Assembly (NCBI RefSeq): GCF_947495315.1 | Contig: NZ_CANLYD010000026.1 | Coordinates: forward strand, 1 to 52,842 | Length of the DNA: 52,842 bases | DNA from: an uncultured Aquimarina sp. | GTDB lineage: Bacteria; Bacteroidota; Bacteroidia; Flavobacteriales; Flavobacteriaceae | Direction: 5' to 3' | Program-made: the position numbers and the translations under genes | Part shown: positions 17,630 to 26,675 of the stretch, one piece after another | How positions within the stretch are numbered: the first letter of the stretch is position 1 | Layout: each line of letters opens with the position of its first letter | Notes under the pieces: generated by a model | What the model was told of the DNA's origin: nothing | What the model saw: only the letters and a program-made list of their open reading frames with translations | The model's database searches: none

Positions 17630-18391
17630 TTAAATTGTGATTTTTAGATTATCGTAGGCAATAAAAACGTTTTTTGGTAATTGTTGTTGTACTTCTTCAT
17701 GAAATCCTAACATATGGCTGATATGTGTCAGATAAGCTTTTTCTGGTCTAATTTCATCAATAAACTCTAATGCTTCTTCCAGATTAAAATGAGAATGATG
17801 TGGTTCTATCCTCAATGCACTTACCACCAACGCCTTAACACCTTCTAGTTTTTTTCTCTCTTCTTTTTCAACTGTTTTCACATCCGTTAAATATGCAAAA
17901 TCCTTGAATCTAAATCCAAAAACCTGTAACCGATTATGCATCAGATTTATTGGAATCACGTCCAGGTTGCCCAGTGCAAATGGTTGGTTAGTTAGTTCAT
18001 TTTCTATAACACTGGGTGCTCCCGGATATTTATTCTGTGATGAAAATATATAGCTAAATCTTACTCTTAAAGATTCTAATACTCTTTTATGTGCGAATAC
18101 GGGAATATCTCCTTGCCTAAAGAAAAATGGTCTTATATCATCCATTCCCATGGTATGATCTGCATGCTCATGGGTAAAAACAATCCCATCGATCCTGTCT
18201 ATATTATTTGCTAGCATCTGTTGTCTAAAATCTGGTCCGCAATCAATTATATATTGATATTCATCCCAAGCAACCATTACTGATACTCGTAATCTCTTAT
18301 CCTTTGGATCTTTACTTAAACATACAGGATGTGTACTTCCAATTATCGGAATTCCTTGTGATGTTCCTGTACCAAGAAATGTAATCTCCAT
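17630..18391 (-). CDS. MBL-fold metal-dependent hydrolase, PhnP-like
   Basis: The protein has 253 residues from the ATG at 18389-18391. An in-frame start seven codons upstream is possible, but the family begins with MEITFLGTGTSQGIP. The metal ligands are visible in THEHADHTMGMDD (H-x-H-x-D-H), with further His residues in HNRLQVFGF, RIEPHHSHFN and THISHMLGFHEE. The protein belongs to the phosphodiesterase-like branch near PhnP and RNase Z. A cyclic or phosphodiester substrate is likely but unproven. It is first in an operon with the coiled-coil membrane protein. Confidence 0.88.
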   Translation of the reverse strand: MEITFLGTGTSQGIPIIGSTHPVCLSKDPKDKRLRVSVMVAWDEYQYIIDCGPDFRQQMLANNIDRIDGIVFTHEHADHTMGMDDIRPFFFRQGDIPVFAHKRVLESLRVRFSYIFSSQNKYPGAPSVIENELTNQPFALGNLDVIPINLMHNRLQVFGFRFKDFAYLTDVKTVEKEERKKLEGVKALVVSALRIEPHHSHFNLEEALEFIDEIRPEKAYLTHISHMLGFHEEVQQQLPKNVFIAYDNLKITI

Positions 18392-18481
18392 ATCTTTATT
18401 AAGTGAAAGCAAATGTAATTATAATTTTTTTGCTCAAAAAGTAATTCATTTCTACTGCTTATTATTTATACCTATTATAAA

Positions 18482-18497
18482 ATGCAAAAATTTGCAT
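18482..18497. promoter_or_regulatory. 16-bp dyad in a divergent intergenic region
   Basis: atgcaaa-aa-tttgcat (18482-18497) is a perfect inverted repeat. It lies between the MBL hydrolase start and the conserved unknown gene at 18564, at a spot where an operator could act on either. The regulator is unknown. Confidence 0.35.
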
Positions 18498-18563
18498 CTA
18501 GTTTTTTTTAATAATACTTAATGTATTAGTAACTTTACATAAACAAAAAAAGCCCTTTTCGCT

Positions 18564-20009
18564 ATGCCTATTACTATCATGGGAGACAAAGAATTTGAGT
18601 CTGTCCCTTCACTTAAGAGTAAAGCCTTACGAATTAATCTTAATGCTAACATCTATGGTACCTTTGCAGAAATTGGTGCCGGTCAGGAAACAGCACGTAA
18701 TTTCTTTAGAGCTGGTGGTGCCTCTGGTACTATCGCAAAGGCTATGAGTGCCTATGATAAAGATTTTAGTGATGCCATCTATGGTATAGAAGATGACAAA
18801 CGTTACGTTACCGAAGCGCGATTAAAAAAAATGTTGAAGCACGAAGTTCGTCTTATAGAAGAACGTATTACTAGAGAAAAACATCCAAATAAATTGTTTT
18901 TTAGTTATGCTAATACTGTAGCTACAATTGATTTCGCTAAAAAATATAAAGGACATGGTTGGGTAGGTATTCGATACCAAACGAAACCAGACGAAGATTA
19001 TAATGAGATTATACTACATATTCGTTTTCACGAAAACGATGCGAGGTTACAACAAATGACGCTTGGAGTATTAGGTGTAAATCTTATTTATGGAGCATAT
19101 TATAAATATGACAATCCAAAAAAGCTTTTACGATACCTATATGATCATTTAGATAAAGATCAAATAGAAATTGATACTATAAATTTTTCAGGACCTAGAT
19201 TTAAGAAAGTTGATAACCGATTAATGAGTTTACAGTTGGTTAAAAATGGAATGACGGAAGCGGTAATGTTTGGTCCAGATGGTAATAACGTTTTACCAGC
19301 TGCTGTTTTATACAAAAAGAATATTCTCGCTCTTAGAGGAAGTTTTAGGCCAGTGACTAAAGTAAATATGGACATTTACAAGAAGTCTCTTAATATGTTC
19401 CTGAATGAAAATAAGGTACGTAAGGAAAAAACGATAGAGATTTTTGAAATTACGCTTTCTAATCTTAGAGCAGAAGGAGAAATTGACGAAGAAGATTTTA
19501 TGTGCAGAGCCCGTTTGCTTTGTTCTCTCGGACAAACAGTAATGATCTCTAATTTCCAGGAATATTATAAAGTTGTGGAGTATTTCTCTAACTATACAAA
19601 AGAGCGTATGGCGCTATCAATGGGTGTAAACAATTTGGTAGATATTTTTGATGAGAAATATTACCGACATCTGAGCGGTGGTATTCTAGAGGCCTTTGGG
19701 AAACTTTTCTTTAAAGATTTAAAAGTATACTTATACCCATTAAAAGATCCTAAAACTGGTGAACTTACAACTAGTGAAAATCTTAAGGTACATCCTAGAA
19801 TGAAAGAATTATATAAATTCTTTAAACATAATGGAAAGCTACAAGACATTGTGGATTATGATCCTACTATTATGGATATATACTCCAGAGAGGTGCTTCA
19901 GAAAATCCAAGAAGGAGAACCTGGATGGGAGGAACAATTACCTGATCTTATCCCAGAAATGATTAAGGAAAATAATTTCTTTGGTTATAAAGAAACGGAA
20001 ACGGTGTAA
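18564..20009 (+). CDS. Conserved flavobacterial protein of unknown function
   Basis: The protein has 481 residues, with no signal peptide and no membrane segment, so it is cytoplasmic. It is well-formed and rich in ordered motifs (LNANIYGTFAEIGAGQETAR, FFRAGGASGTIAKAMSAYD, DDKRYVTEARLKKMLKHEV, ISNFQEYYKVVEYFSNYTKE). The G-T-F-A-E-I-G-A-G-Q-E stretch suggests a nucleotide- or substrate-binding loop near the N terminus. I recall similar proteins carrying unreliable names (nicotinate-nucleotide adenylyltransferase, TonB receptor). Nothing here supports either: there is no HxGH motif and no barrel. I would leave the function open. Confidence 0.8.
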   Translation: MPITIMGDKEFESVPSLKSKALRINLNANIYGTFAEIGAGQETARNFFRAGGASGTIAKAMSAYDKDFSDAIYGIEDDKRYVTEARLKKMLKHEVRLIEERITREKHPNKLFFSYANTVATIDFAKKYKGHGWVGIRYQTKPDEDYNEIILHIRFHENDARLQQMTLGVLGVNLIYGAYYKYDNPKKLLRYLYDHLDKDQIEIDTINFSGPRFKKVDNRLMSLQLVKNGMTEAVMFGPDGNNVLPAAVLYKKNILALRGSFRPVTKVNMDIYKKSLNMFLNENKVRKEKTIEIFEITLSNLRAEGEIDEEDFMCRARLLCSLGQTVMISNFQEYYKVVEYFSNYTKERMALSMGVNNLVDIFDEKYYRHLSGGILEAFGKLFFKDLKVYLYPLKDPKTGELTTSENLKVHPRMKELYKFFKHNGKLQDIVDYDPTIMDIYSREVLQKIQEGEPGWEEQLPDLIPEMIKENNFFGYKETETV

Positions 20010-20047
20010 TTAAGTTATTACGGAAGGTATATAACGTTTACTTGCAC

Positions 20048-20104
20048 CTACAATTAAGTACAAATGCGTATATAGTTACAAAAAGTAACTATATACGATT
20101 GTAG
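20048..20104. repeat. Long intergenic hairpin
   Basis: The inner stem cgtatatagttac (20067-20079) / gtaactatatacg (20085-20097) is 13 bp and perfect, with a 5-A loop. The outer arms ctacaat (20048-20054) / attgtag (20098-20104) extend it. There is no T run after it, so it is not a typical terminator. It may be a repeat, a regulatory structure or an RNA-stability element. Confidence 0.6.
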
Positions 20105-20140
20105 TAGAACATTGAGAAATTACAATAAGGAATCAAATTC

Positions 20141-21268
20141 ATGAAGCCATTATTCATTCTTATCGTATGCTGTTTTATAAATGTAATATGTATCGCACAA
20201 GAAGATAATTCCCAAATTGCTATAGGCATTAATCACACTATTAAATCTTCCATATTAAATCAAGATAGAACAATTCAAATTTATACGCCTGATGGTTATT
20301 CAGATTCAGAACAAGAATATCCAGTACTTTATATTTTAGATGGACAATGGTATTTTTTAAGTGGTGTGGCAATTCAAAAAGCCTTACGTACTCCTGGTGC
20401 TATTCCAGAAATGATTGTTGTAGGCATCAATAATAGCAATCCATTAAGAAGAACATTATTTGGAGGTGAAAATGAAAAATTTACTGATTTTTTAATCAAT
20501 GAAGTCATACATTATATAGATTCAAATTACAGAACAAATAAAGAACGTGTCATTTTTGGATGGGAAGCTGCTGCTTATTATATAAGTGAGTTGATTTTTA
20601 AAAAAAGTGAAGTCTTTAATGGAGCAATAATAACCGATGGTGGTTATGCTTCTGAAGACTTAGTCAAAGAGTTTACTTCGAAGAGAGATGTTTATCTATT
20701 TATGGCTAACTCTAGAAAAGACATTTATTATATCGGTTCAACTGAAGCGTTCCATAAAATATTGAAAAAGAACAATCCCGAGAATCTTATTTGGAAATAC
20801 GATTTATTTAATGATGAAGTACATGAAACCTTAGCGCATTTGGCAATATATAAAGGATTGAAATACTATTATCATAATTATGATTCACCAGTTTTTGAAA
20901 GTATACAACAATACATTGATTCAGGTGAAATTGGTTACCTGACTGCTTATTTTAAAGAAAGAGCAAAACGATTTGGAGGAGATGATCATATAGATAATAG
21001 CACAAAAAATGGATTAATTTGGTTAGCATGGAACAGAAATAATTTTGAATACTTTAATATTTTTATGACTGAATTTAAAGATGTTTTAACTACAGAAAGG
21101 TATGCTTCAGCGTATTGGCAAAATCGTTTTGGACAGTTTTACCTAAAACATAAAGATTACCAAAACGCAATTAAATATTTTAATGCTGGGTTAACAAAAT
21201 ATCCAAATTCAAGTTTTGAAGAAGAAATGCAACTGGGCATGATGAATGCAAAAAGTATGAAAGATTAA
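20141..21268 (+). CDS. Secreted esterase-D-fold protein lacking the catalytic serine, with TPR end
   Basis: The protein has 375 residues with a signal peptide (1-19, ending CIAQ). Residues about 25-265 follow the esterase D / PF00756 fold (PVLYILDGQWYF, MIVVGINNSNPLRRTLFGG, VIHYIDSNYRTNKERVIFG). The nucleophile elbow, normally G-x-S-x-G-G, reads G-W-E-A-A-A, so Ser is replaced by Glu. The family histidine may remain (VHETLAHLAIYKGL). The C terminus (about 300-370) has one TPR-like unit (KDYQNAIKYFNAGLTKYPNS). It is probably a periplasmic non-hydrolytic or binding protein, which is inference. It stands at the start of an accessory-looking, plus-strand series. Confidence 0.75.
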   Translation: MKPLFILIVCCFINVICIAQEDNSQIAIGINHTIKSSILNQDRTIQIYTPDGYSDSEQEYPVLYILDGQWYFLSGVAIQKALRTPGAIPEMIVVGINNSNPLRRTLFGGENEKFTDFLINEVIHYIDSNYRTNKERVIFGWEAAAYYISELIFKKSEVFNGAIITDGGYASEDLVKEFTSKRDVYLFMANSRKDIYYIGSTEAFHKILKKNNPENLIWKYDLFNDEVHETLAHLAIYKGLKYYYHNYDSPVFESIQQYIDSGEIGYLTAYFKERAKRFGGDDHIDNSTKNGLIWLAWNRNNFEYFNIFMTEFKDVLTTERYASAYWQNRFGQFYLKHKDYQNAIKYFNAGLTKYPNSSFEEEMQLGMMNAKSMKD

Positions 21269-21307
21269 TCAACTAAAAAGAAGCACATAAAAACATTCTA
21301 CAACACC

Positions 21308-21352
21308 GTATAACAAATCATAACCACCTTAGGTAAGCTAAGCTTGTTATAC
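21308..21352. repeat. Two-tier palindrome resembling a recombination site
   Basis: The outer arms gtataacaa (21308-21316) / ttgttatac (21344-21352) are perfect. The inner arms cttag (21328-21332) / ctaag (21338-21342) are placed asymmetrically. This two-tier architecture recalls integron attC sites, but the conserved attC cores (RYYYAAC, GTTRRRY) are not matched. Confidence 0.4.
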
Positions 21353-21380
21353 TTAAAGCTATAACAAATTAAATTAAAAA

Positions 21381-21800
21381 ATGAAAATTAAGTCTATTTT
21401 TATAACTCTACTATTTCCATTTCTTTTTTACTCCTGTAATATGAACGAAGGAGGAGTTAGAACAACAAACAATATGGAAAAATACGCTTTGGATTATATT
21501 AAGGATAACCAATTATTAGAAGAGAGAGAAAAAATATTGGCTTATTATGATTACACGGTCTCACTTAAAGGTACGGAATCTGTTTTACTAACCAATTCTC
21601 GATTGATCTATCATAATAAGGAAACACAGACAACATCTATTGATATTACAGATATTGTTGACCTTCAACACAGAAAAGAGTCTTTCATCGGAGATATTAT
21701 CGAAGTAATTAGTAAAAATGGGGATATTATGATGATTGAAATTGCCCCTTTAAATCAAGGAGAGACTTTTTTAAAAATTTTAAAATCCAAAATAAATTAA
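21381..21800 (+). CDS. Lipoprotein with PH-like domain
   Basis: The protein has 139 residues with a lipoprotein signal (LLFPFLFYSC, lipobox Cys19). Residues about 55-139 look like a bacterial PH-type beta domain: TVSLKGTESVLLTNSRLIYH, TTSIDITDIVDLQHRKES, GDIIEVISKNGDIMMIEIAP and a closing helix FLKILKSKI. PH-like domains of this sort act as binding modules, and the ligand is unknown. It stands alone with about 80-110 bp on each side, in the accessory stretch. Confidence 0.7.
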   Translation: MKIKSIFITLLFPFLFYSCNMNEGGVRTTNNMEKYALDYIKDNQLLEEREKILAYYDYTVSLKGTESVLLTNSRLIYHNKETQTTSIDITDIVDLQHRKESFIGDIIEVISKNGDIMMIEIAPLNQGETFLKILKSKIN

Positions 21801-21881
21801 CGAGAAATAAAAATAACACAGATAAATATAAATCGATCGGTTAAAGTATACTTGCCGTCATATACCATAGAATTGAACTAA

Positions 21882-22556
21882 ATGACTAATTGGGATGAAA
21901 TAAAAAAGCTTTATAATATAACCGAAAAAGAAAATAAATTTGGTTATCAAGTGGATGAGATTAATGAAGTTGAAGCTCGGTTAAAAATTAATATTCCTCA
22001 AACACTAAGAAGTTATTATTTCACTTTAGGTAAAAATGAAAATATTAATAATTCTCACAACAGACTCTTAAAGCCAAATAAAGAAATTGGATTTTCTATT
22101 GATGGATATTTAGTCTTTTACGAGGAAAATCAAGCATCAGTATATTGGGGAATTAAACAAGAAGACCTGGAGCTTAACAACCCACCTGTTTGGGGGAATT
22201 ATGGAACAAATGAATCTCCCGATTGGCATTTAGAAACAAAAACAACCGAGAGTTTTCTATTACTTATGGGAATTAATAATGGAACATTAGGTGGGCTAAA
22301 ATACAATGCAAACTGTTTTGAAACCATTGAACTTGATACAGTAAAAAGGATTCAGAAAAATTGGAATGAAATCAATAAAATCAGTTGGGACAAGCAACGA
22401 ATTTATACTAATGATTTTGAAGAAGTCCTTAGCTTAAATTTTGATGAGAACAGCAATTGTACTGCTATTTTTATTGGAACAAGCCATAAAGAACGATTTG
22501 ATAATCTTTTAGAGAGCCTTACTGTTGATTGGTCTTATACGTCCTATGAAGAATAA
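21882..22556 (+). CDS. SMI1/KNR4 (SUKH) family protein
   Basis: The protein has 224 residues. The SUKH core is recognisable at about 20-150: VDEINEVEARLKINIPQTLR, SYYFTLGKN, the loop WGIKQEDLELNNPPVWGNYG and TTESFLLLMGINNGTLGGL. Members of this superfamily often act as immunity proteins against contact-dependent or polymorphic toxins. No toxin gene is next to it here, so it may be an orphan immunity gene picked up with other accessory genes. It is cytoplasmic. The tail after about 165 is not assigned. Confidence 0.8.
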   Translation: MTNWDEIKKLYNITEKENKFGYQVDEINEVEARLKINIPQTLRSYYFTLGKNENINNSHNRLLKPNKEIGFSIDGYLVFYEENQASVYWGIKQEDLELNNPPVWGNYGTNESPDWHLETKTTESFLLLMGINNGTLGGLKYNANCFETIELDTVKRIQKNWNEINKISWDKQRIYTNDFEEVLSLNFDENSNCTAIFIGTSHKERFDNLLESLTVDWSYTSYEE

Positions 22557-22654
22557 AACAATTAAGAAAGAAACAACAATCCACAACGTTAGAAACTAAT
22601 TTAGTGTAAAGTCTAATCTTTAACTTGTGTAAACTATGTATCTTAACTAACATT

Positions 22655-23935
22655 TTGGAAGAACTAAAAAACATATCTGAAATAAATAAATTAGTTGAGC
22701 ATTTTTTTAGACACGAATCTGCAAAAATGATTTCGGTTCTAACAGGTATCTTTGGTAAGAACAATCTAATTCTTGTTGAAGATATTGTTCAGGATACATT
22801 AATAGAAGCCATAAGTAATTGGACTTATAAAGGCATTCCAGAAAACCCTGTAGGTTGGTTATATACTGTTGCTAAAAATAAGAGCTTGAATGCTATAAAG
22901 CGAAAAAAACACCAAGAAAAGTATATTTCCGAGAGTTTATATTTTACAAAAGTACAAGAACATACCAAACTGAACTCAGTTCATTTTTTCTCAGAAGAAA
23001 GTATCTCAGACGACCAATTGCGAATGATGTTTATGTGTTGTCATCCATCTATCTCAAAAGATTCGCAAATTGCCCTAATGCTCAAAACATTGTGTGGATT
23101 TAATATCGCAGAAATAGCTAAATCGTTCTTAACCAATAAAGAGAGTATCAATAAACGTCTAGTTAGAGCCAGAAAAACAATAAGAGAAGACAATGTTCCT
23201 TTTGAAGTTCCTTCGAAACAAGAATTAGACACAAGAGTTGAGGCTGTTTTAGAAGCTATTTACCTCTTGTTTAATGAAGGGTACAGTGCTTCAAACGGAG
23301 ATAAATTAATTCGTACAGAACTTTGTCAAGAATCAATTCGGCTTGCAGAAATGGTTGCTAACCACAAAGCCATAACCAACAAGTCTAATCCCTATGCCTT
23401 GATAGCACTAATGCAATTAAATTCGTCACGTTTTAAAGCTAGAGAAGATGAAAATGGTAACATATTAACCTTGAGCCAACAAAATCGTTCTTTGTGGGAC
23501 TATCATATTATGGAGCAAGGGTTTTCGAATTTAAAAAAAGCCGCCAATATTGAACACATTTCCAAATACCATATTTTAGCAGCCGTTTCGGCTTATCATT
23601 GTTCGTCCAAAGATTTTGCGTCAACTGACTGGAAAAGCATTCTAACATTATATGATAAATTATTAATTATAGATAACTCTCCTATTGTTATTCTTAACCG
23701 TGCTATTGTGTTATCAAAAGTAGGTAAGAATAAAAAAGCACTGAAGGAGTTAGAAATAATCGAAAATGACAAGACCATCAAGTCCAACCATCTATTCTAT
23801 TCGGTTAAAGCCGAGTTCCTAGTTCAATTAGAGAAACATGACATGGCAAAAAAAACACTTAAAAAAGCCATTGAACTTGCTCCTCTGACTCAAGAAAAAC
23901 AAATGTTAGAAAATCGATTTAAAAATTTATTTTGA
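22655..23935 (+). CDS. ECF42-type sigma factor with C-terminal helical extension
   Basis: The protein has 426 residues if translation starts at the TTG at 22655 (MEELKNISEINKLVEHFF). There is no ATG before the conserved region: the next is at 22727, inside region 2. Another TTG exists at 22625. Region 2 (LVEDIVQDTLIEAISNWTYK, NPVGWLYTVAKNKSLNAIKR) and region 4 (SKDSQIALMLKTLCGFNIAE, FLTNKESINKRLVRARKTIR) are clear. A 240-residue DUF6596/TPR-like tail follows (AVLEAIYLLFNEGYSAS; LNRAIVLSKVGKNKKALKEL). This is the ECF42 layout, in which the tail replaces a separate anti-sigma factor. The DGPF-domain gene follows 83 bp downstream, the usual partner and likely target. Confidence 0.9.
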   Translation: MEELKNISEINKLVEHFFRHESAKMISVLTGIFGKNNLILVEDIVQDTLIEAISNWTYKGIPENPVGWLYTVAKNKSLNAIKRKKHQEKYISESLYFTKVQEHTKLNSVHFFSEESISDDQLRMMFMCCHPSISKDSQIALMLKTLCGFNIAEIAKSFLTNKESINKRLVRARKTIREDNVPFEVPSKQELDTRVEAVLEAIYLLFNEGYSASNGDKLIRTELCQESIRLAEMVANHKAITNKSNPYALIALMQLNSSRFKAREDENGNILTLSQQNRSLWDYHIMEQGFSNLKKAANIEHISKYHILAAVSAYHCSSKDFASTDWKSILTLYDKLLIIDNSPIVILNRAIVLSKVGKNKKALKELEIIENDKTIKSNHLFYSVKAEFLVQLEKHDMAKKTLKKAIELAPLTQEKQMLENRFKNLF

Positions 23936-24018
23936 AAGAAAAAGTAATAATGATGTCCCTATTATCTAAACTCGATTGTTATTAATTATAAATCATTATA
24001 AATTAAAAAAAAAGAACA

Positions 24019-24375
24019 ATGAAAGATTATTTATTGATTATCAAAACAGAAGGATGTGTTTGGACAGATTTATCTCCTGAGCAATTGCAAAAGCATATGG
24101 AAAACGGTGGGGCTTATATTGGAAATCTTATGAAATCCGGTAAACTTAAAGTTGCTAATCCAATTGAAAAATCTGGTAGCAGAATTGTAACAAAAAACAA
24201 TGAAGGTCTTAAAGATGGGCCCTTTAATGAAAGCAAAGAGGTTGTTGCTGGATTCTTTCATATTACCGCAAATAATGTAGATGAAGCTGTACAAATTGCT
24301 AAGGAGAACCCTATCTTCAATGATATTACCACTAAAATAGAGGTACATCCATTAATGCCAATTGGAGGAAATTAA
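24019..24375 (+). CDS. YCII-related (DGPF) domain protein, partner of the ECF42 sigma factor
   Basis: The protein has 118 residues, the normal length for a single YCII/DGPF domain. The signature LKDGPFNESKEVVAGFFHI and the ending IEVHPLMPIGG are typical. The fold is a dimeric alpha/beta barrel; enzymatic activity in this subgroup is not established. In many bacteria ECF42 sigma factors direct transcription of neighbouring DGPF genes, and the placement here (sigma gene upstream, same strand) fits. It is cytoplasmic. A large perfect palindrome lies after the stop. Confidence 0.92.
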   Translation: MKDYLLIIKTEGCVWTDLSPEQLQKHMENGGAYIGNLMKSGKLKVANPIEKSGSRIVTKNNEGLKDGPFNESKEVVAGFFHITANNVDEAVQIAKENPIFNDITTKIEVHPLMPIGGN

Positions 24376-24449
24376 TTCAATTTCGAAAAGTAAATTTTGA
24401 AAAAAAATCTAACCTAAAATTAAAAACAGCATAATGTAACTTCTAAACA

Positions 24450-24505
24450 AAAACTTTGTCTTCTTATTAAAACAAATATTTGTTTTAATAAGAAGACAAA
24501 GTTTT
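24450..24505. repeat. Perfect 56-bp palindrome (28-bp arms, no spacer)
   Basis: The left arm runs 24450-24477 (starting aaaactttgtcttctt and ending aacaaat) and the right arm 24478-24505. Every base pairs and there is no spacer. It lies between the DGPF gene and the metalloprotease gene. It may work as a bidirectional terminator, since the right arm ends in gtttt, but its length and symmetry are unusual for one. Confidence 0.85.
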
Positions 24506-24536
24506 AAAATTGTTATGTAAATTAAAACTACTTAAC

Positions 24537-25874
24537 ATGAAATCATTAAAGAAAGAAAATAAAAATCATTGGCTATTCTATCTATTGCTCATATTCCTTA
24601 TATGCGGTTGTAGCAACAGTAAAAAAGACCAATTAGAAGAAAATAAGTTAGATTTCGACAAGGCTTTTGATAGTTTTAACATTGCCAAAAAACACCTAAA
24701 AGAAGATAAAGACACCTTAAAAGCAATAGATTATTTTATCAAGGCAGCTGAGTATGGCTACGAGCCAAGAAATGCTTACTCGAATGCTATTGTTGAATCG
24801 TTAGCTATAAATAAGCTGGATACCGCCATGAAGTTGGCGTTTAAAATGGCAGATTATGGGTTTAGGGATGTCAGAGCAATGGATAACGAATATTTTAGAA
24901 AACTTAAAAATCACCCAAAATGGGATAGTTTGAAATTAGTTCTTGAGCTAAATGCTAAATCATACGCTAAAAATCTTCAAGATTTAAACAATGTGAAGTT
25001 AATAACTTCCGACATACAAAATTTTTGGAATGCTTATGACCTAGCTTCAAAAGAGATAGAATATAGTTCGAAGCGTGCTATTTATTTAAATGAATATTTT
25101 GAAAAAGGAACAGTTGGACTTAGAGATTTTACATTTCTAAAAATACGAAATGGTATAGATCAGTTTGTAGAATTTGTAGAATCTCATAGGCCATATTACG
25201 ATGGTATTAGAAAAGCCAATTCAACCGCACTTAAAAACTTAGCCAAAGTTGATGTATATTTTAAAAAAATAGATAGTATTATTCCTAATGCGACCTTCCC
25301 AAATTATTATTTCGTTATGGGGTGTCATACATCTTTTGGCACAGTTAGCTTAAATGGATCATTGATTGGTCTAGAAAATGTTATTGACGAAAGTACTCCT
25401 ATTGAAACATTACCAGGACATAGAATAGATGTTGTTTCACAAGCCGATTTTTTACCTTTTGTGTTAATTCATGAATTAATACATACGTATCAGAACACCT
25501 CTGATAAAACATTGTTAGGTGCTACAATTGTAGAAGGTACTGCTGATTTTTTTACTGAATTAGTAGTTGGTGAACCCAATCCTAAACCCAACTATAGAAT
25601 ATATGGAGAAGCCAATGAAAAACAAATTTTTAGCGAGTTTAAAGAAAATTTAGAAAACACAAATCATATCAATTGGATTGCTAGTAGGGACGATAAAAAA
25701 AAGAAACAAGGGTGGCCAAATGATCTTTCTTATTTTATAGGCTATAAAATCGCGAAAGGATACTATGAGAACTCAATAAATAAAAAGGAAGCGATTAAAG
25801 ATTTATTAGATATTAAAAATCCTCATGATATTTTAAAGAAATCTAAATATCAAGAATATATCAATGGACTTTAA
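24537..25874 (+). CDS. Lipoprotein with HExxH zinc-protease site (DUF2268/GldB-like)
   Basis: The protein has 445 residues from the ATG at 24537. An upstream in-frame TTG would add nine residues before the signal. The lipobox is in LIFLICGCS. Residues about 30-130 are helical and TPR-like (AIDYFIKAAEYGYEPRNAY). From about 170 the sequence follows DUF2268-type and GldB-like proteins, with HELIHTYQN as the HExxH zinc motif and VEGTADFFTELVVGE supplying the third ligand (E of the E-G-x-A-D block). It should be a periplasmic metalloprotease or a derived binding protein. The closest substrate is unknown. It stands alone. Confidence 0.78.
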   Translation: MKSLKKENKNHWLFYLLLIFLICGCSNSKKDQLEENKLDFDKAFDSFNIAKKHLKEDKDTLKAIDYFIKAAEYGYEPRNAYSNAIVESLAINKLDTAMKLAFKMADYGFRDVRAMDNEYFRKLKNHPKWDSLKLVLELNAKSYAKNLQDLNNVKLITSDIQNFWNAYDLASKEIEYSSKRAIYLNEYFEKGTVGLRDFTFLKIRNGIDQFVEFVESHRPYYDGIRKANSTALKNLAKVDVYFKKIDSIIPNATFPNYYFVMGCHTSFGTVSLNGSLIGLENVIDESTPIETLPGHRIDVVSQADFLPFVLIHELIHTYQNTSDKTLLGATIVEGTADFFTELVVGEPNPKPNYRIYGEANEKQIFSEFKENLENTNHINWIASRDDKKKKQGWPNDLSYFIGYKIAKGYYENSINKKEAIKDLLDIKNPHDILKKSKYQEYINGL

Positions 25875-26080
25875 TAATTCTCGTAATTGTTTAAAAACAA
25901 AAGCGTTGCCAACGATCAACTGAGTAAAAAATAAACATTCTCAAATAAAGAAACTCTAGTAATTTCTTGAGTAATGTCAACAAAAAAGAATGAAAATTAA
26001 GTGTATTTTTGAAGAAAGTGATTAAATTTCAAACAACTGAATATCAATACAATAATTTAGTATTAGTTAGAATTTGAAAA

Positions 26081-26635
26081 ATGAAAACTCAAACACCTAA
26101 AGTGACTATACATATGGTTTCTAGCCTCGATGGATTCATCGCCAAAAAGGACGGAAACGTATCCTGGATGAGGTCAACGGACAAATATGATAAAGGAATA
26201 ACACTTACCGATGAATACATTTCAGAATTTCTGAAATCTATTGATTGTTATGTTATGGGTTCAAAAACCTATCAACACGCACTAGAACTTGGGTGGCCAT
26301 ATGGAGATATTCCAGTTTTCGTATTGACAAATAAAAACCTAATAACAGACAAAAAAAATGTAAAATTCTATTCCGGAGAGCTCGAAAAAATTGTGAATGA
26401 CAAACTAAAACCAAATTTCAAGAATATTTGGATGGTCGGCGGTTCTATTCTGACAAAAGAATTTATCCGAAAAGGTTTGGCTGACAAAATAGTTACAACG
26501 ATTATGCCTGTTATTTTAGGAAATGGAACATTATTTTTTGATTATATAGGACAAGAACATTTATTGCACCTTGAAGATGTTCTAGCATTTGACGATGGAA
26601 TGGTGGAACTGTGCTACGAAATAAAAAGAGAATAA
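26081..26635 (+). CDS. Dihydrofolate-reductase-like protein (RibD C-terminal family)
   Basis: The protein has 184 residues. The RibD_C/DHFR-like fold is marked by VTIHMVSSLDGFIAKKDGNV, CYVMGSKTYQHAL, PVFVLTNKNL, IWMVGGSILTKEFIRKGLAD and TTIMPVILGNGTLFF. This group contains NADPH-dependent reductases related to riboflavin synthesis and many stand-alone paralogues of unknown substrate. It is not the folate enzyme of the cell (FolA is shorter and differs at the active site). It is cytoplasmic. It is the last intact gene of the accessory stretch. Confidence 0.9.
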   Translation: MKTQTPKVTIHMVSSLDGFIAKKDGNVSWMRSTDKYDKGITLTDEYISEFLKSIDCYVMGSKTYQHALELGWPYGDIPVFVLTNKNLITDKKNVKFYSGELEKIVNDKLKPNFKNIWMVGGSILTKEFIRKGLADKIVTTIMPVILGNGTLFFDYIGQEHLLHLEDVLAFDDGMVELCYEIKRE

Positions 26636-26675
26636 AAATGTGTACCAACAAAGAACTTTAAGAAAACTGGAACGA

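Noticed and set aside
21308..21352. Integron attC site
   Set aside because: The arm architecture is similar, but the RYYYAAC/GTTRRRY cores are not matched and no integrase is seen. It is kept only as an attC-like palindrome.
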